Positions 27,169 to 36,077 of a DNA stretch of 64,000 nt are shown piece after piece. Position numbers and translations under genes: made by a program. The notes under the pieces are model-generated. The model made no database searches. It had not been told where the DNA came from and saw only the letters and a list, made by a program, of their open reading frames with translations. Each line of letters starts with the position of its first letter. Positions within the stretch are counted from its first letter, which is position 1. Origin of the DNA: Shewanella pealeana ATCC 700345 (GTDB taxonomy: Bacteria > Pseudomonadota > Gammaproteobacteria > Enterobacterales > Shewanellaceae). The DNA is taken from the NCBI RefSeq assembly GCF_000018285.1, contig NC_009901.1:4153001-4217000 (forward strand). Reading direction: 5' to 3'.

Positions 27169-27220
27169 AATGTAGCCTCTGGTCGTCAGCAAAGTTAATA
27201 ACGAATGTTAATAACTAATG

Positions 27221-28288
27221 TTAATAAATGAAGTGAAGCCAACTCACGATCTTAATTTGAGTCTTGGCTAACAAGCTCCAAAAGGCATTATCATCTGGAT
27301 AGATCACCACACTCGCACGAGAGCCAACAAATAGCGGATTAGGTAATGCACTTGGGCTGCTCAGGTTAATCCGCACTCGCTGGGCATCCCGCACCCAACG
27401 ATTATTAGTCTCAACCTGAGTCAATTGGCCGTTAGGGCTTTGCTGAGCCGCCGCCACCCCAAAGTCACGGCTCTGCACATTTAAAGCAAATACCCGCCCC
27501 GGAAAGGCATCAAATGCAACCAGCCCACGTGAGTGACTGTTTATTCGAGCGACTGCTTTTTCACGAAAGTCTGCGGCAACCCAGAGTGAGTCTGTAGGAA
27601 TAAAAGTCAGTAACGGCATATTGGCATTGGCAATGCTCCCTACCTCCAATTGCAAGTTGGTAACCACGCCATCACTCGGTGCAACCACTTGAGTATGGGA
27701 AAGATCTAGCTTCGCCTGTTTAAGTGCATTTAGAGCTGAACGGACACCACTACTCTGCCCAGGTTGACTACCAAGCTGCACGGTTAATGCCCGCAGCTCC
27801 TGCTGAGCAGCGCGTAGATTAGCTCCAGATGCATTATTATTTGCTAGAGCGTTATCTAACATAGACACCGAGACTAGCTTTTGCTTCGCCAGCTGACTGA
27901 TCCGTCGATACTCACTTCTGGCATTATCAAAAGCGGCTTGATTAGTGGCGACTTTTGCCTCAGCCACCTCCACTTTGGCGTACATAGCCTCCTCCTGTTC
28001 ATGGGCCTGCTCTAGCGCCAACAGGGCTTTCTCCAACGCAAGCTGATACTTACGCGCATCGATACGAAATAGCTTATCTCCCTTGGTTAACTTCTGATTA
28101 TTGTACACCTGAACCTCAGTGACGCTTCCTGTGACTTCCGGGGCAATTTGGATCACGTAACCTTGCACTCGGCTCTCTGTAGTGAGTGGTGCATAGCGGT
28201 CGGCAATAACGATATAGCCAATCAAAATGATGAAGATAACAAGCAAGCTTTGCATCCAACGACGAAAAGCATGTTCTGCGGTTTGCAT
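27221..28288 (-). CDS. HlyD-family membrane fusion protein of an efflux pair
   Basis: One N-terminal membrane helix (SLLVIFIILIGYIVIADRY) is followed by a biotinyl-lipoyl half (VQGYVIQIAPEVTGSVTEV), a helical hairpin rich in Ala and Gln at about residues 85-170, the second lipoyl half (VVAPSDGVVTNLQLEVGS) and a beta barrel (WVAADFREKAVARI). It would link the inner-membrane DUF2955 protein to an outer-membrane channel, which is not encoded here. The ATG at 28288 is used; a TTG at 28300 is also possible. A divergent LysR gene lies about 100 bases upstream. Confidence 0.92.
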   Translation of the reverse strand: MQTAEHAFRRWMQSLLVIFIILIGYIVIADRYAPLTTESRVQGYVIQIAPEVTGSVTEVQVYNNQKLTKGDKLFRIDARKYQLALEKALLALEQAHEQEEAMYAKVEVAEAKVATNQAAFDNARSEYRRISQLAKQKLVSVSMLDNALANNNASGANLRAAQQELRALTVQLGSQPGQSSGVRSALNALKQAKLDLSHTQVVAPSDGVVTNLQLEVGSIANANMPLLTFIPTDSLWVAADFREKAVARINSHSRGLVAFDAFPGRVFALNVQSRDFGVAAAQQSPNGQLTQVETNNRWVRDAQRVRINLSSPSALPNPLFVGSRASVVIYPDDNAFWSLLAKTQIKIVSWLHFIY

Positions 28289-28388
28289 GAATGAGTCCAA
28301 GGTCTATCTGAGGGGCGACTATTATAGATATTGCTAATTAGATTAAATAGAATGACAAATAGCACACTTGAGACCTATAGGTAGGACA

Positions 28389-29255
28389 ATGAATATTAGC
28401 TTAGATGATCTACATCTGTTTGTATTAACCGTGCAACATGGTGGAATTAGCGCTGCGGCAAAGCAACATTCGCTCCAACGCTCGAAAGTGAGTCGGCGCC
28501 TGCAGGAGTTAGAAAAAACCTTAGGTTGCCAGCTACTTATTCGCACGACTCGTCAAATTGAGTTAACCGAGAATGGCCGGTTGCTTTATCAGCAGGTCAG
28601 TCAGCCGCTAACCGAGGTCACCCAAGCCGCCAAACTCCTTAGCAATCAGCAGAAATCATTGCAAGGTGTGTTACGCGTCGCGGTCCCAGCAGCGCTTATC
28701 ACCTCCAATATGTTTAGCCTATTAATCGATAAATACCTAGGCCAGTTTCCCGATGTCTTGTTAGAGGTACTACACTGTCAGGAGAGCGTCGATCTCAAAC
28801 GAGAGAATATCGATATCCAAATCTTACCCGACGGAGTGAAAGTGCAAAATGAAGATTATGTACAACAAACCCTGCTGCGTTTTCCCAGTAGTTTAGTCGC
28901 ATCAAAGGAATACCTTCAAAGCCACCAGCCCATTACAGAGTTAAGTGAGTTAGTCGCTCACCCATTAATGGTCAGTCGCTATAACCAAGCCTCTTTACCC
29001 GATACCCTAACCCTTAGGCTCTGCTCTGATGATCTGCGCTTAATTCAGCATATGGCGACAACGGGCAAAGGCATTGCGCTGCTGCCAAGTATTTTACTTA
29101 AAGACGCCCTTAAATCCGGTGAGTTAACCGCAATATTGGTCAACGAAAAACTACCTGAAATCAAACTGACGCTTATCTACCCTTCAAAGCAGTTTTTACC
29201 GGAAAAGACCCGAGCGCTAATCACACTGCTTAGAGATACTTTTAAACTCACTTAA
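28389..29255 (+). CDS. LysR-family regulator, probable controller of the divergent efflux pair
   Basis: The LysR winged helix-turn-helix is at about residues 1-60 (LHLFVLTVQHGGISAAAKQHSLQRSKVSRRLQELE), followed by the effector-binding domain. The ATG at 28389 is chosen because AGGTAGGA lies immediately upstream; the in-frame TTG at 28368 would precede that site. The arrangement with the divergent HlyD/DUF2955 genes resembles aaeR-aaeXAB, where the regulator responds to aromatic acids; that parallel is inference. Confidence 0.92.
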   Translation: MNISLDDLHLFVLTVQHGGISAAAKQHSLQRSKVSRRLQELEKTLGCQLLIRTTRQIELTENGRLLYQQVSQPLTEVTQAAKLLSNQQKSLQGVLRVAVPAALITSNMFSLLIDKYLGQFPDVLLEVLHCQESVDLKRENIDIQILPDGVKVQNEDYVQQTLLRFPSSLVASKEYLQSHQPITELSELVAHPLMVSRYNQASLPDTLTLRLCSDDLRLIQHMATTGKGIALLPSILLKDALKSGELTAILVNEKLPEIKLTLIYPSKQFLPEKTRALITLLRDTFKLT

Positions 29256-29330
29256 AAAGCAAGAAACTTAAACCACAAGCGCTTTGCGGCTAAACGCTGT
29301 TAGACCAAGTACTGTTCAACTGAGCGCTAT

Positions 29331-29795
29331 TTAATTAAGAACTTTAGACATAGGCACGCAAGCGAGCTCGAAACCCAGAGGGTGTATCCAAGTACTTGGT
29401 GCACTGGCCACATAACCTAAACTTTGGTAGAAACCTTGAGCATTCAAAGAGGAAGAGAGTGATAGCTTGTTAAGCCCAGAAGCAAGGGCTTGTCGCTCAA
29501 GCTCAATAGTCAGAGCTTTACCGACGCCTTTACCTACACTTTGCGGTGCAACAAACAGAGACTCAAGACTCGCGGTCTCCACATCGATAAAACCAAAGCC
29601 GAGTAGTTTGCCATCTTGTTCAAATACCAGCGCCTTAAGCTTTAGCAGTATCTGGTCGAACTCTTGTGGCATAGGCGAGTTAGCCCACTTGCTGGTGATT
29701 TCAGCGGAGTAATCAGGTACACATGAGGTTAAGATTGCCTCGGTCCGCAACTGCCACACTTTGCCTGTATCTGATTTTTTAGCGAAACGTATCAT
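29331..29795 (-). CDS. GNAT-family N-acetyltransferase
   Basis: The 154-residue protein has the GNAT fold signatures: FGFIDVETASLESLFVAPQSVGKGVGKAL, where the V-x-G-K-G-V-G-K loop (residues about 90-97) binds acetyl-CoA, and the C-terminal NAQGFYQSLGYV motif. The substrate is unknown. AAAGGATC precedes the ATG. A terminator separates it from the TonB-dependent receptor gene upstream, so it is its own unit. Confidence 0.92.
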   Translation of the reverse strand: MIRFAKKSDTGKVWQLRTEAILTSCVPDYSAEITSKWANSPMPQEFDQILLKLKALVFEQDGKLLGFGFIDVETASLESLFVAPQSVGKGVGKALTIELERQALASGLNKLSLSSSLNAQGFYQSLGYVASAPSTWIHPLGFELACVPMSKVLN

Positions 29796-29837
29796 AAATG
29801 ATCCTTTCTTAATTTAACGGCCCACTTTAGATAATAA

Positions 29838-29868
29838 AAAAGCCAGTAGCGATAAGCTACTGGCTTTT
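29838..29868 (-). terminator. Terminator of the TonB-dependent receptor gene
   Basis: AAAAGCCAGTAGC and GCTACTGGCTTTT form a perfect 13-bp stem around GATAA. On the minus strand it follows the receptor stop by about 50 bases; it could also act on the plus strand. Confidence 0.9.
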
Positions 29869-29919
29869 ATCAATATCAATGTTCATTAGAACACGATATG
29901 ACTCACTAATTATTTAATA

Positions 29920-32754
29920 TTAAAGCTTATAGTTTGCACCTAGGAAGAATGCACGACCCGTGGTGTCATAGTACCCTGCGCCATCGTAAACATATGGGTT
30001 ACGTGGTGGCTCAATATCAAAGGCATTCAAGACACCGAAGCGTAAAGATAGATCATCATTAAAGGCATAAGAACCAGTGAAGTCCCAAACTGTATGCGAT
30101 GGAATATCGTTATAGTTGTTGTTCTCTGGCTTCCAGTCGTTGCTAGCAACGGCTGAATGACGGTAGTTCGATCTTGCTTCTAAACTTAGTGCGTCATACT
30201 TCCAGCCTAAGCTAAACATCGCCTTCCAACGTGGATCTGTGTACTCACCCACATCAACTTGTAAGTCTTCAGCAAAGCCTGTTGGGTTGGTTTGCCATTG
30301 CTCTAAGTAAGTAGCAATAACATGAACGCGGAAGTCACCAAAGCTATCAGTTGGAATATCGTACTGACCTTCGATATCTAGACCTTTCACATCAAACGAT
30401 GCTGAGTTTACAGGGCTCTGTACGAAATCGACGATATCTCCTGATACTGGATCACGAGTAAATCGATCACAATAGACATTATCTAATGACTCAGAGTCAT
30501 AGCAATAACGTACGGCTGTATCGACACCTATGTATTGAATCGCATCAGAGATCTCAAATGCCCAGTAATCAACTGTGATAGAGAATCCATCTAGGTAGCT
30601 AGGGGTATAAACTGCACCAACAGTGTAATCGTTTGAAGTCTCAGCTTTTAGGTCTGGATTACCTGCATTGCTTCCAGGATGGTTACTCAAGTACCAAGAA
30701 TCTGATGGGTTCCAACCTTCTGGCAAGCCTGATGCTTGACAGTTTTTCTTACGGTTGTCATTTGGACCTAGTTCAACGTTGATCTTGTCACACACATCGG
30801 TGAAGCTTTCGAATGTCTGGCCTGCAGGACTAAATAGCTCACCAATATTTGGCGCTCGAACTGACTTTGAACGCGTTGCACGTAGACGAAGATCTTCGAT
30901 TGGCGCCCAGTTTAGGCCGACCTTCCAAGCATCATCTTGACCCGCTGTGCTGTAATCCATCCAGCGATAAGCTAAGTCTAGAGCTAAATCGTGGGCAAGG
31001 AACATATCAGAAAGTAATGGAACATTAAATTCAGCTGCAAATTCAGTAACATCATACTCACCCTTCATAGGGTTAGCGCTGTTACCAAAAATAGTACCAT
31101 CGATTAGCGCTTGATCTGGATTTGTTTCAGACTCTTCTTTACGGTAGTCGGCACTGAATGCCGCACTGACATAACCTGCAGGCAGATCAAACAGTGCACC
31201 ACTAACCACTAAACCAGCACTTGTTTGTGTTGTCTTAGCCGTTTGGCCAGCACTAGTGCCAACCCAGTCGATTGACTCTTGACTTGCTTGGTTTACACCA
31301 AGTAAGTTCATTGGTACACATCCTGCTGCACGTGCATCTGTATCACGACAAACGATTTCACCGTCAACTAAGATGGCATCTTTTGCTTGCTCATAACGCT
31401 CATCCCAGATCTGGCCTTTCCATAATGTGGTTTCTTTTAACTGACCACGTTGAGCATGGAAAGAGTAATCCCAGTCATCGCTAATTGAACCTTCAAGCCC
31501 GACTAAGAAACGCATTGTCTCACGGTCTTGGTTATAAGTACGGTTACCAAACTCACCATCGATACGATAAAGATTGAAGTATTCCATATCTGTATCAGCC
31601 ATTAGGTCCTGCGTTTCTTGTGGAAGAAAAGCATTATCAGCCATAATCGGATTCCAAGTATGGAATACCGGCGTGCTCTCACCGTTAGATGTGTAATCTA
31701 CATAAGTAATTTCAGTGAAAACCTTATGGTTATCATTAATCTCGAAATCAGTATTTAAGGTAAATACCATACGCTCTAACGGCGTACGCACTAAACCGTA
31801 ATCAACTGGATCATAACCTTCACAGCTTGGGCCACAATAGTTGCCGTTAGTACCTGGACCTGGGATTAGGCCTTCACCATAATCAAACTCTCTCATGGCA
31901 CCATCTGAGCCGAAGGTATATTGGCCGCCGTCACCAGCAAAGAAAGTACCCGCCTCGTTGATCCAAGACAGTGGCTTTCGACCCTCATAAGGAATACGTG
32001 CAGGCGCACCTTCTGAAGTATCAGGGTTATAAATACTTGTGACAGGATTATCTAAGAAGTCTCTATCGGTATTGCGCAACTCTTGCTGCTCTGCATAGGT
32101 AAAGTTAAATACAGTCGACAATTTATCATCTAAGAAGTTACCACCCGCCGTTAACGAGAACTGACTCTCTTCACCACCGCTTTGCTCAGGCTGAATATAA
32201 GACGCGTCAAGTTCAACACCCTGAACATCGGTTCGAGTGATAATGTTAATAACACCTGCAATCGCATCAGAACCATATACCGCTGATGCACCACCAGTAA
32301 TCACTTCAATTCGAGAAACCATTGCCGTTGGAATAGTGTTCAAGTCAACAGCAGAGTCACCATTAGAGCCCGCAACAAAACGGCGACCGTTGACCAAAAC
32401 TAGCGTACGGTCGGTACCTAAGCCACGTAGGTTTGTTTGGTTTAGACCGTTAGCAAAAATAGTGTTGTTAGAAGTCTCTGGAGAGATACCAACTGTTGAT
32501 GATGGAAGTTTATTCAAGATATCAGCCACGTTAGTGATACCCATATCCATCATATCTGCACCTGTGATTACAGTTACAGGAGTTGGAGATAGTTCACCGA
32601 TTCGCTTAATTTTCGAGCCTGTCACCTCGATTCTTTCAATACCATCGCCCTCTTGCTCTTCAGCATAGGCTCCGGCACTTGTCATTAATGCTGCACTTGT
32701 CGTTGCTAAAAGCGCGACCTTTACTGCTTTAGATAAACGGCTTATTGACGTCAT
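29920..32754 (-). CDS. TonB-dependent outer-membrane receptor
   Basis: A signal peptide (SISRLSKAVKVALLATTSA... ending AYA) is followed by a TonB box-like ERIEVTGSKI, a plug domain (TPVTVITGADMMDMGITNVADIL; NLRGLGTDRTLVLVNGRRF; GASAVYGSDAIAGVINIIT), and a large 22-strand-type barrel ending in a terminal aromatic-rich strand (AFFLGANYKL). The length of about 944 aa fits the Oar/RagA-like long receptors of Shewanella that import larger ligands such as peptides or glycans; the ligand is not known. The ATG at 32754 has AAAGGG about ten bases upstream. Two cysteine-rich loops (CGPSCEG; CDRFTRD region) are notable. It is a monocistronic unit. Confidence 0.93.
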   Translation of the reverse strand: MTSISRLSKAVKVALLATTSAALMTSAGAYAEEQEGDGIERIEVTGSKIKRIGELSPTPVTVITGADMMDMGITNVADILNKLPSSTVGISPETSNNTIFANGLNQTNLRGLGTDRTLVLVNGRRFVAGSNGDSAVDLNTIPTAMVSRIEVITGGASAVYGSDAIAGVINIITRTDVQGVELDASYIQPEQSGGEESQFSLTAGGNFLDDKLSTVFNFTYAEQQELRNTDRDFLDNPVTSIYNPDTSEGAPARIPYEGRKPLSWINEAGTFFAGDGGQYTFGSDGAMREFDYGEGLIPGPGTNGNYCGPSCEGYDPVDYGLVRTPLERMVFTLNTDFEINDNHKVFTEITYVDYTSNGESTPVFHTWNPIMADNAFLPQETQDLMADTDMEYFNLYRIDGEFGNRTYNQDRETMRFLVGLEGSISDDWDYSFHAQRGQLKETTLWKGQIWDERYEQAKDAILVDGEIVCRDTDARAAGCVPMNLLGVNQASQESIDWVGTSAGQTAKTTQTSAGLVVSGALFDLPAGYVSAAFSADYRKEESETNPDQALIDGTIFGNSANPMKGEYDVTEFAAEFNVPLLSDMFLAHDLALDLAYRWMDYSTAGQDDAWKVGLNWAPIEDLRLRATRSKSVRAPNIGELFSPAGQTFESFTDVCDKINVELGPNDNRKKNCQASGLPEGWNPSDSWYLSNHPGSNAGNPDLKAETSNDYTVGAVYTPSYLDGFSITVDYWAFEISDAIQYIGVDTAVRYCYDSESLDNVYCDRFTRDPVSGDIVDFVQSPVNSASFDVKGLDIEGQYDIPTDSFGDFRVHVIATYLEQWQTNPTGFAEDLQVDVGEYTDPRWKAMFSLGWKYDALSLEARSNYRHSAVASNDWKPENNNYNDIPSHTVWDFTGSYAFNDDLSLRFGVLNAFDIEPPRNPYVYDGAGYYDTTGRAFFLGANYKL

Positions 32755-33106
32755 ATTTAACATTCCCTTTGTTAATTGCGAACTCAATTGATTCAAATTT
32801 GTTGAGTTTTCTAATTTTTAAGCCAAGGTTGCTACCCTTAGCTAAGCAACAAAATTACAGGTTTGTTACCCTGCGTCAATACTTTGTCGTATTTTTGTTA
32901 ACTAAAGCCGTGTAAAGTTAAATTTGCTAACAAATGTGTAAGCACTATCGCCTAACAAATACTCTATCCATGAAATAAATTAATTGTTAAATATTGATAA
33001 AAAATCAGACACTATAAGGTTTCTGTAGATAAAAAAGGCTGCACAAAAAGTGCAGCCTTTTTAAATGGCAAGTAACTAGTTACTTCTACAACTAATCTAG
33101 TAAGAC
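32755..33106. other. Receptor promoter region
   Basis: The stretch upstream of the receptor gene contains an inverted pair TTTGTTA (32894-32900) and TAACAAA (32928-32934) that may be regulatory, and the nhaC-type gene's terminator at 33032-33062. No gene is seen. Confidence 0.45.
33032..33062 (-). terminator. Terminator of the NhaC-type antiporter gene
   Basis: AAAAAGGCTGCAC and GTGCAGCCTTTTT form a perfect 13-bp stem around five A residues. On the minus strand it follows the antiporter stop by 45 bases and ends in a T run. Confidence 0.92.
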
Positions 33107-34489
33107 TTATGCCATTAGTAAGAAACCAACAAAGGTTAAACCAGCTGCAATCAGTGCATAAGGCAGCTGAGTCACTGCGTGACTGACTAAGTTACAGCCC
33201 GAGCCTTGCGCCGCGAGCACTGTGGAGTCTGAATAGAAACACGCTTGACTGCCAAATGATGATGCCGACAGTAACGCGCCAATCACTAATGGAATATTTG
33301 CATCAACCGATTGAGCCAATGGCATCACGATTGGGATAGACACGGCGAAAATCCCCCAGCTAGAGCCGGTCGCAAATGCCAAAATCGACATACTTAAGAA
33401 CACCACTGCGGGTAGCAATTGCGGTGTCATAAACGGGCTTAAGCTCTCTATCACATACTGTGGCAACATTAGTTTGTCGCACACGTCTTTAAAAATAAAC
33501 GCCGCGATTACCGTACCTATTGCTGGCAGCATATTCTTAAAGCCATCAATCATCTGCTCCATCATCTCTGATAATGGCATCAGCTTTTGCAGCCCATAAT
33601 AAGGCAAGGTGACCGCTAATGTGGCAATCAAACCTTTTAATACATCGATGTCAAAATAAACGGTAAAGCCAACTAACAATAAAATTGGTACAAAGAAATT
33701 ATGCAGCTTACCGCTATCATCGGCGTGCTTAAACTCATCCTCAATGGCTTTTAGTGCATATTCATCAGAGGTTTGTACTTCATCTAAATCCATCTGCTTA
33801 ATCGCAGGTTCGCCTTGAGCGGCAGCCAATTGCGCTTTTTTCATCGGCCCAAACGCTGGTACTATGCCTAAGATAACCAACAATACCATCGCCACAGCAA
33901 GCCATGCGTACAACATATAAGGAATCGCTTGCATATAAACTGCGACACCTTGACCTTCAGCAGCAATACCGTTATCGACTAGCAAACCACCAAAAAATAC
34001 CGCCCATGTTGATAATGGCACAAGCACGCAAACAGGTGCAGCAGTTGAGTCGACCACATAAGCTAACATCTCACGCGAGACTTTAAACTTATCGGTTACG
34101 CGCTTCATGGTTGAACCAACCGTTAGCGCATTGAGGTAATCATCAATAAAGATAATCACACCTAAAATAAAGGTCATAAACAGTGATGACTTTTGTCCAT
34201 TCGCAAACTTTAGCGCATAACGACCGAACGCCATCGATCCACCTGTACGCACAAGTAGAGCAATCAAGGCACCGAAGCCGCCACAGACTAAAATTAACCA
34301 ACCGATCGTTTCATCGGCCATAACGGACAAAGACGTATCAGCAAAATTAGTCAATAGATTCTCTGGCTCATACATAGCCAAACCAACTAATGCACCGATA
34401 ATCAAAGAGAGAATTGGGCGGCGTAGCACAATCGCTAACACCAAAACCACCACTGGTGGGATAAGACTTAAGGCTGTCGGTTCAGACAT
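33107..34489 (-). CDS. NhaC-family Na+/H+ antiporter
   Basis: The 460-residue protein has about 11-12 hydrophobic helices and motifs of the NhaC/ion-transporter superfamily: GVIIFIDDYLNALTVGSTMKRV near residues 110-131, the DSTAAPVCVLVPLSTWAVFFG stretch near 146-166, and the GSSWGIFAVSIPIVMPLA and SFGSQACFYSDSTVLAAQGSG blocks near the C-terminus. It probably exchanges Na+ for protons, though some relatives carry organic acids or amino acids (malate/lactate or lysine). AAGGACC lies before the ATG. It is monocistronic. Confidence 0.9.
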   Translation of the reverse strand: MSEPTALSLIPPVVVLVLAIVLRRPILSLIIGALVGLAMYEPENLLTNFADTSLSVMADETIGWLILVCGGFGALIALLVRTGGSMAFGRYALKFANGQKSSLFMTFILGVIIFIDDYLNALTVGSTMKRVTDKFKVSREMLAYVVDSTAAPVCVLVPLSTWAVFFGGLLVDNGIAAEGQGVAVYMQAIPYMLYAWLAVAMVLLVILGIVPAFGPMKKAQLAAAQGEPAIKQMDLDEVQTSDEYALKAIEDEFKHADDSGKLHNFFVPILLLVGFTVYFDIDVLKGLIATLAVTLPYYGLQKLMPLSEMMEQMIDGFKNMLPAIGTVIAAFIFKDVCDKLMLPQYVIESLSPFMTPQLLPAVVFLSMSILAFATGSSWGIFAVSIPIVMPLAQSVDANIPLVIGALLSASSFGSQACFYSDSTVLAAQGSGCNLVSHAVTQLPYALIAAGLTFVGFLLMA

Positions 34490-34858
34490 GCGCTAAGGTC
34501 CTTATAATGAAGTGCCAAAATGGCAATTAATCACCAAACTCAAACAATTATTTGTCGAGTCTAATTGCTGCTCTACTGTTGAGATACCTGCCGATATCTT
34601 GAATTTTACGGGCAATTTTTGAGGGCCCTAGTAAAAACATCGGCAGCAAAATAATCCCCATTGGCCCCTGAGTCAATCATAAATATCCTCTTTTACTGAA
34701 TTTTTATAACACCACAAAATGAAAAAGTCGCAAACAGCTGAATTCAGTGGATTTAATAAAATGAAATTCAATAACAAATAAGATTTATTTTAAGCGAAGA
34801 AGAGTAAAAAACAGACCAACAATGGCGGTAATTTATTCAGAGTGCGTAAACTATGTTA
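34490..34858. other. Intergenic region upstream of the antiporter
   Basis: TGCCAAAATGGCA at 34513-34525 is a small inverted repeat close to the antiporter start and could be an operator. The rest of the 369 bases is AT-rich without a recognisable gene. Confidence 0.4.
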
Positions 34859-35821
34859 TTAATTCTCTTCCGATTTAGAAATAAACACCCGATTGAGATC
34901 ATTATTCCATAATTGAATAATCTTGCGGGTTTTCGCTTTATTCCAAAAGCACTTGCCGAACAAGATAATCGCTGCGCCTTCAAAGTCTCGACGCTCATTC
35001 AAACCGAATCGTTGCTTTAATGGCTCGGCTATCTTATCGATAGGAATACCAACCTCTTTAGTATCGGCAGGATTGAGCCATAGCTGTTCTTTGTCGATAT
35101 GAGATACCGTGCCCCAATACATCCGCGGTGAACCGTTTTCGGTGGGTTCAGCATCGGCAAAGTTGACGAACAAATTCTTGGCTCGCCAGCGATACTTATC
35201 ATCTGTGTATACCCAAAGATCAGACTCTGCCAACTCACTACCGCGCATCAGGCTATTTAGTAACTTCTCTAAGCCCTCTTTCGCGATACGTTTGCTTGGC
35301 GTAGCTTGTTGCGCATCGCTTCGAGCGTTCGCTTCATGCCCAGATAGGGCAGCAGACTCCGAAGTTAATTGAGATGTTGATTGAGAAACTGATTGAGAAG
35401 CTGAGGCCGATTTAGCTTTCTGGCTAATATCTTCGTTAGCGGACTCATGCTTGCCGAGTTCATTCTTAGCTAGTTCACTCTTGATTAGCCTAGCCTTACT
35501 TTGACTTGGCTGGCGACTAAAGTCGATGATCATTGCATCACTATCGACCAGTAACTGATTGACCTCAATAGCATGCAGCTCTTCACGCTCTTTTGCCGCC
35601 GATGGCTTGAATTCGCGGCAATCGGCATTATGGTAACGAGAGCCAAAACAAGCCGCCTTACCGTCTTTAGAGGCTTTACGATAATAGGCCTTGCCAGCAC
35701 AAGCTGGGCACACCAATGCTTGACGATACTTCTCGATATCGAGATCACTGAGTTTTTGAAACTTAAAAACAGAATAAGTGACAGGGTTCGAATCATCGAA
35801 TAAACATATGGCGTCAAGCAT
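34859..35821 (-). CDS. Unknown protein with Cys/His N-terminal domain and Ser/Gln-rich linker
   Basis: I do not recognise the family. Residues 38-70 contain CPAC, then C58, H64 and C68, spaced like a zinc-binding site with a ...CFGSRYHNADC... end. A linker near residues 130-175 is rich in Ser, Gln, Lys and Ala and low in complexity (SASASQSVSQSTSQLTSES). The C-terminal half (KEGLEKLLNSLMRGSELAES to KIIQLWNNDLNRVF) looks folded, with many aromatic residues. No signal peptide is present. Such a layout suits a nucleic-acid-associated protein, but that is inference. Confidence 0.72.
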   Translation of the reverse strand: MLDAICLFDDSNPVTYSVFKFQKLSDLDIEKYRQALVCPACAGKAYYRKASKDGKAACFGSRYHNADCREFKPSAAKEREELHAIEVNQLLVDSDAMIIDFSRQPSQSKARLIKSELAKNELGKHESANEDISQKAKSASASQSVSQSTSQLTSESAALSGHEANARSDAQQATPSKRIAKEGLEKLLNSLMRGSELAESDLWVYTDDKYRWRAKNLFVNFADAEPTENGSPRMYWGTVSHIDKEQLWLNPADTKEVGIPIDKIAEPLKQRFGLNERRDFEGAAIILFGKCFWNKAKTRKIIQLWNNDLNRVFISKSEEN

Positions 35822-35985
35822 GCTAACTCTCTCAATTACATTATTTTTTCATCATAGTGAATATCGTTACTGGCGACAAGCTACCCCGAACTAACCAAAG
35901 TGCCATCTATGTTATTGCGTATTCACCCCGATTATCATTCTCACAGTCATTTTCATGGCCATTTCCATGTTAATCGAAATAATGG

Positions 35986-36051
35986 TTGACTATTTTATGA
36001 ATCGGACTATTATCTCTGCAAATTCGTTATTTCGATAAAACCAGAAATAAC
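35986..36051 (+). promoter_or_regulatory. Candidate promoter and palindromic operator of the Cu/Zn permease
   Basis: TTGACT at 35986-35991 and TATTAT at 36008-36013 are separated by 16 bases, like -35 and -10 boxes. Downstream, GTTATTTC (36026-36033) and GAAATAAC (36044-36051) are perfect inverted arms with a ten-base spacer, placed where a repressor would block transcription. The permease start is at 36078. No ArsR- or MerR-type regulator gene is adjacent in this window. Confidence 0.55.
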
Positions 36052-36077
36052 AAACAAAGCTTATTAAGGTAAATATT

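Noticed and set aside
35780..35800. GGTTCGAATC, resembling a tRNA T-arm
   Set aside because: It lies inside the N-terminal part of the 320-residue gene, and no acceptor, D or anticodon arms can be paired around it.
35931..35950. GATTATCATTCTCA resembling a Fur box upstream of the Cu/Zn permease
   Set aside because: Only about half of the consensus matches, and the symmetric half is missing.
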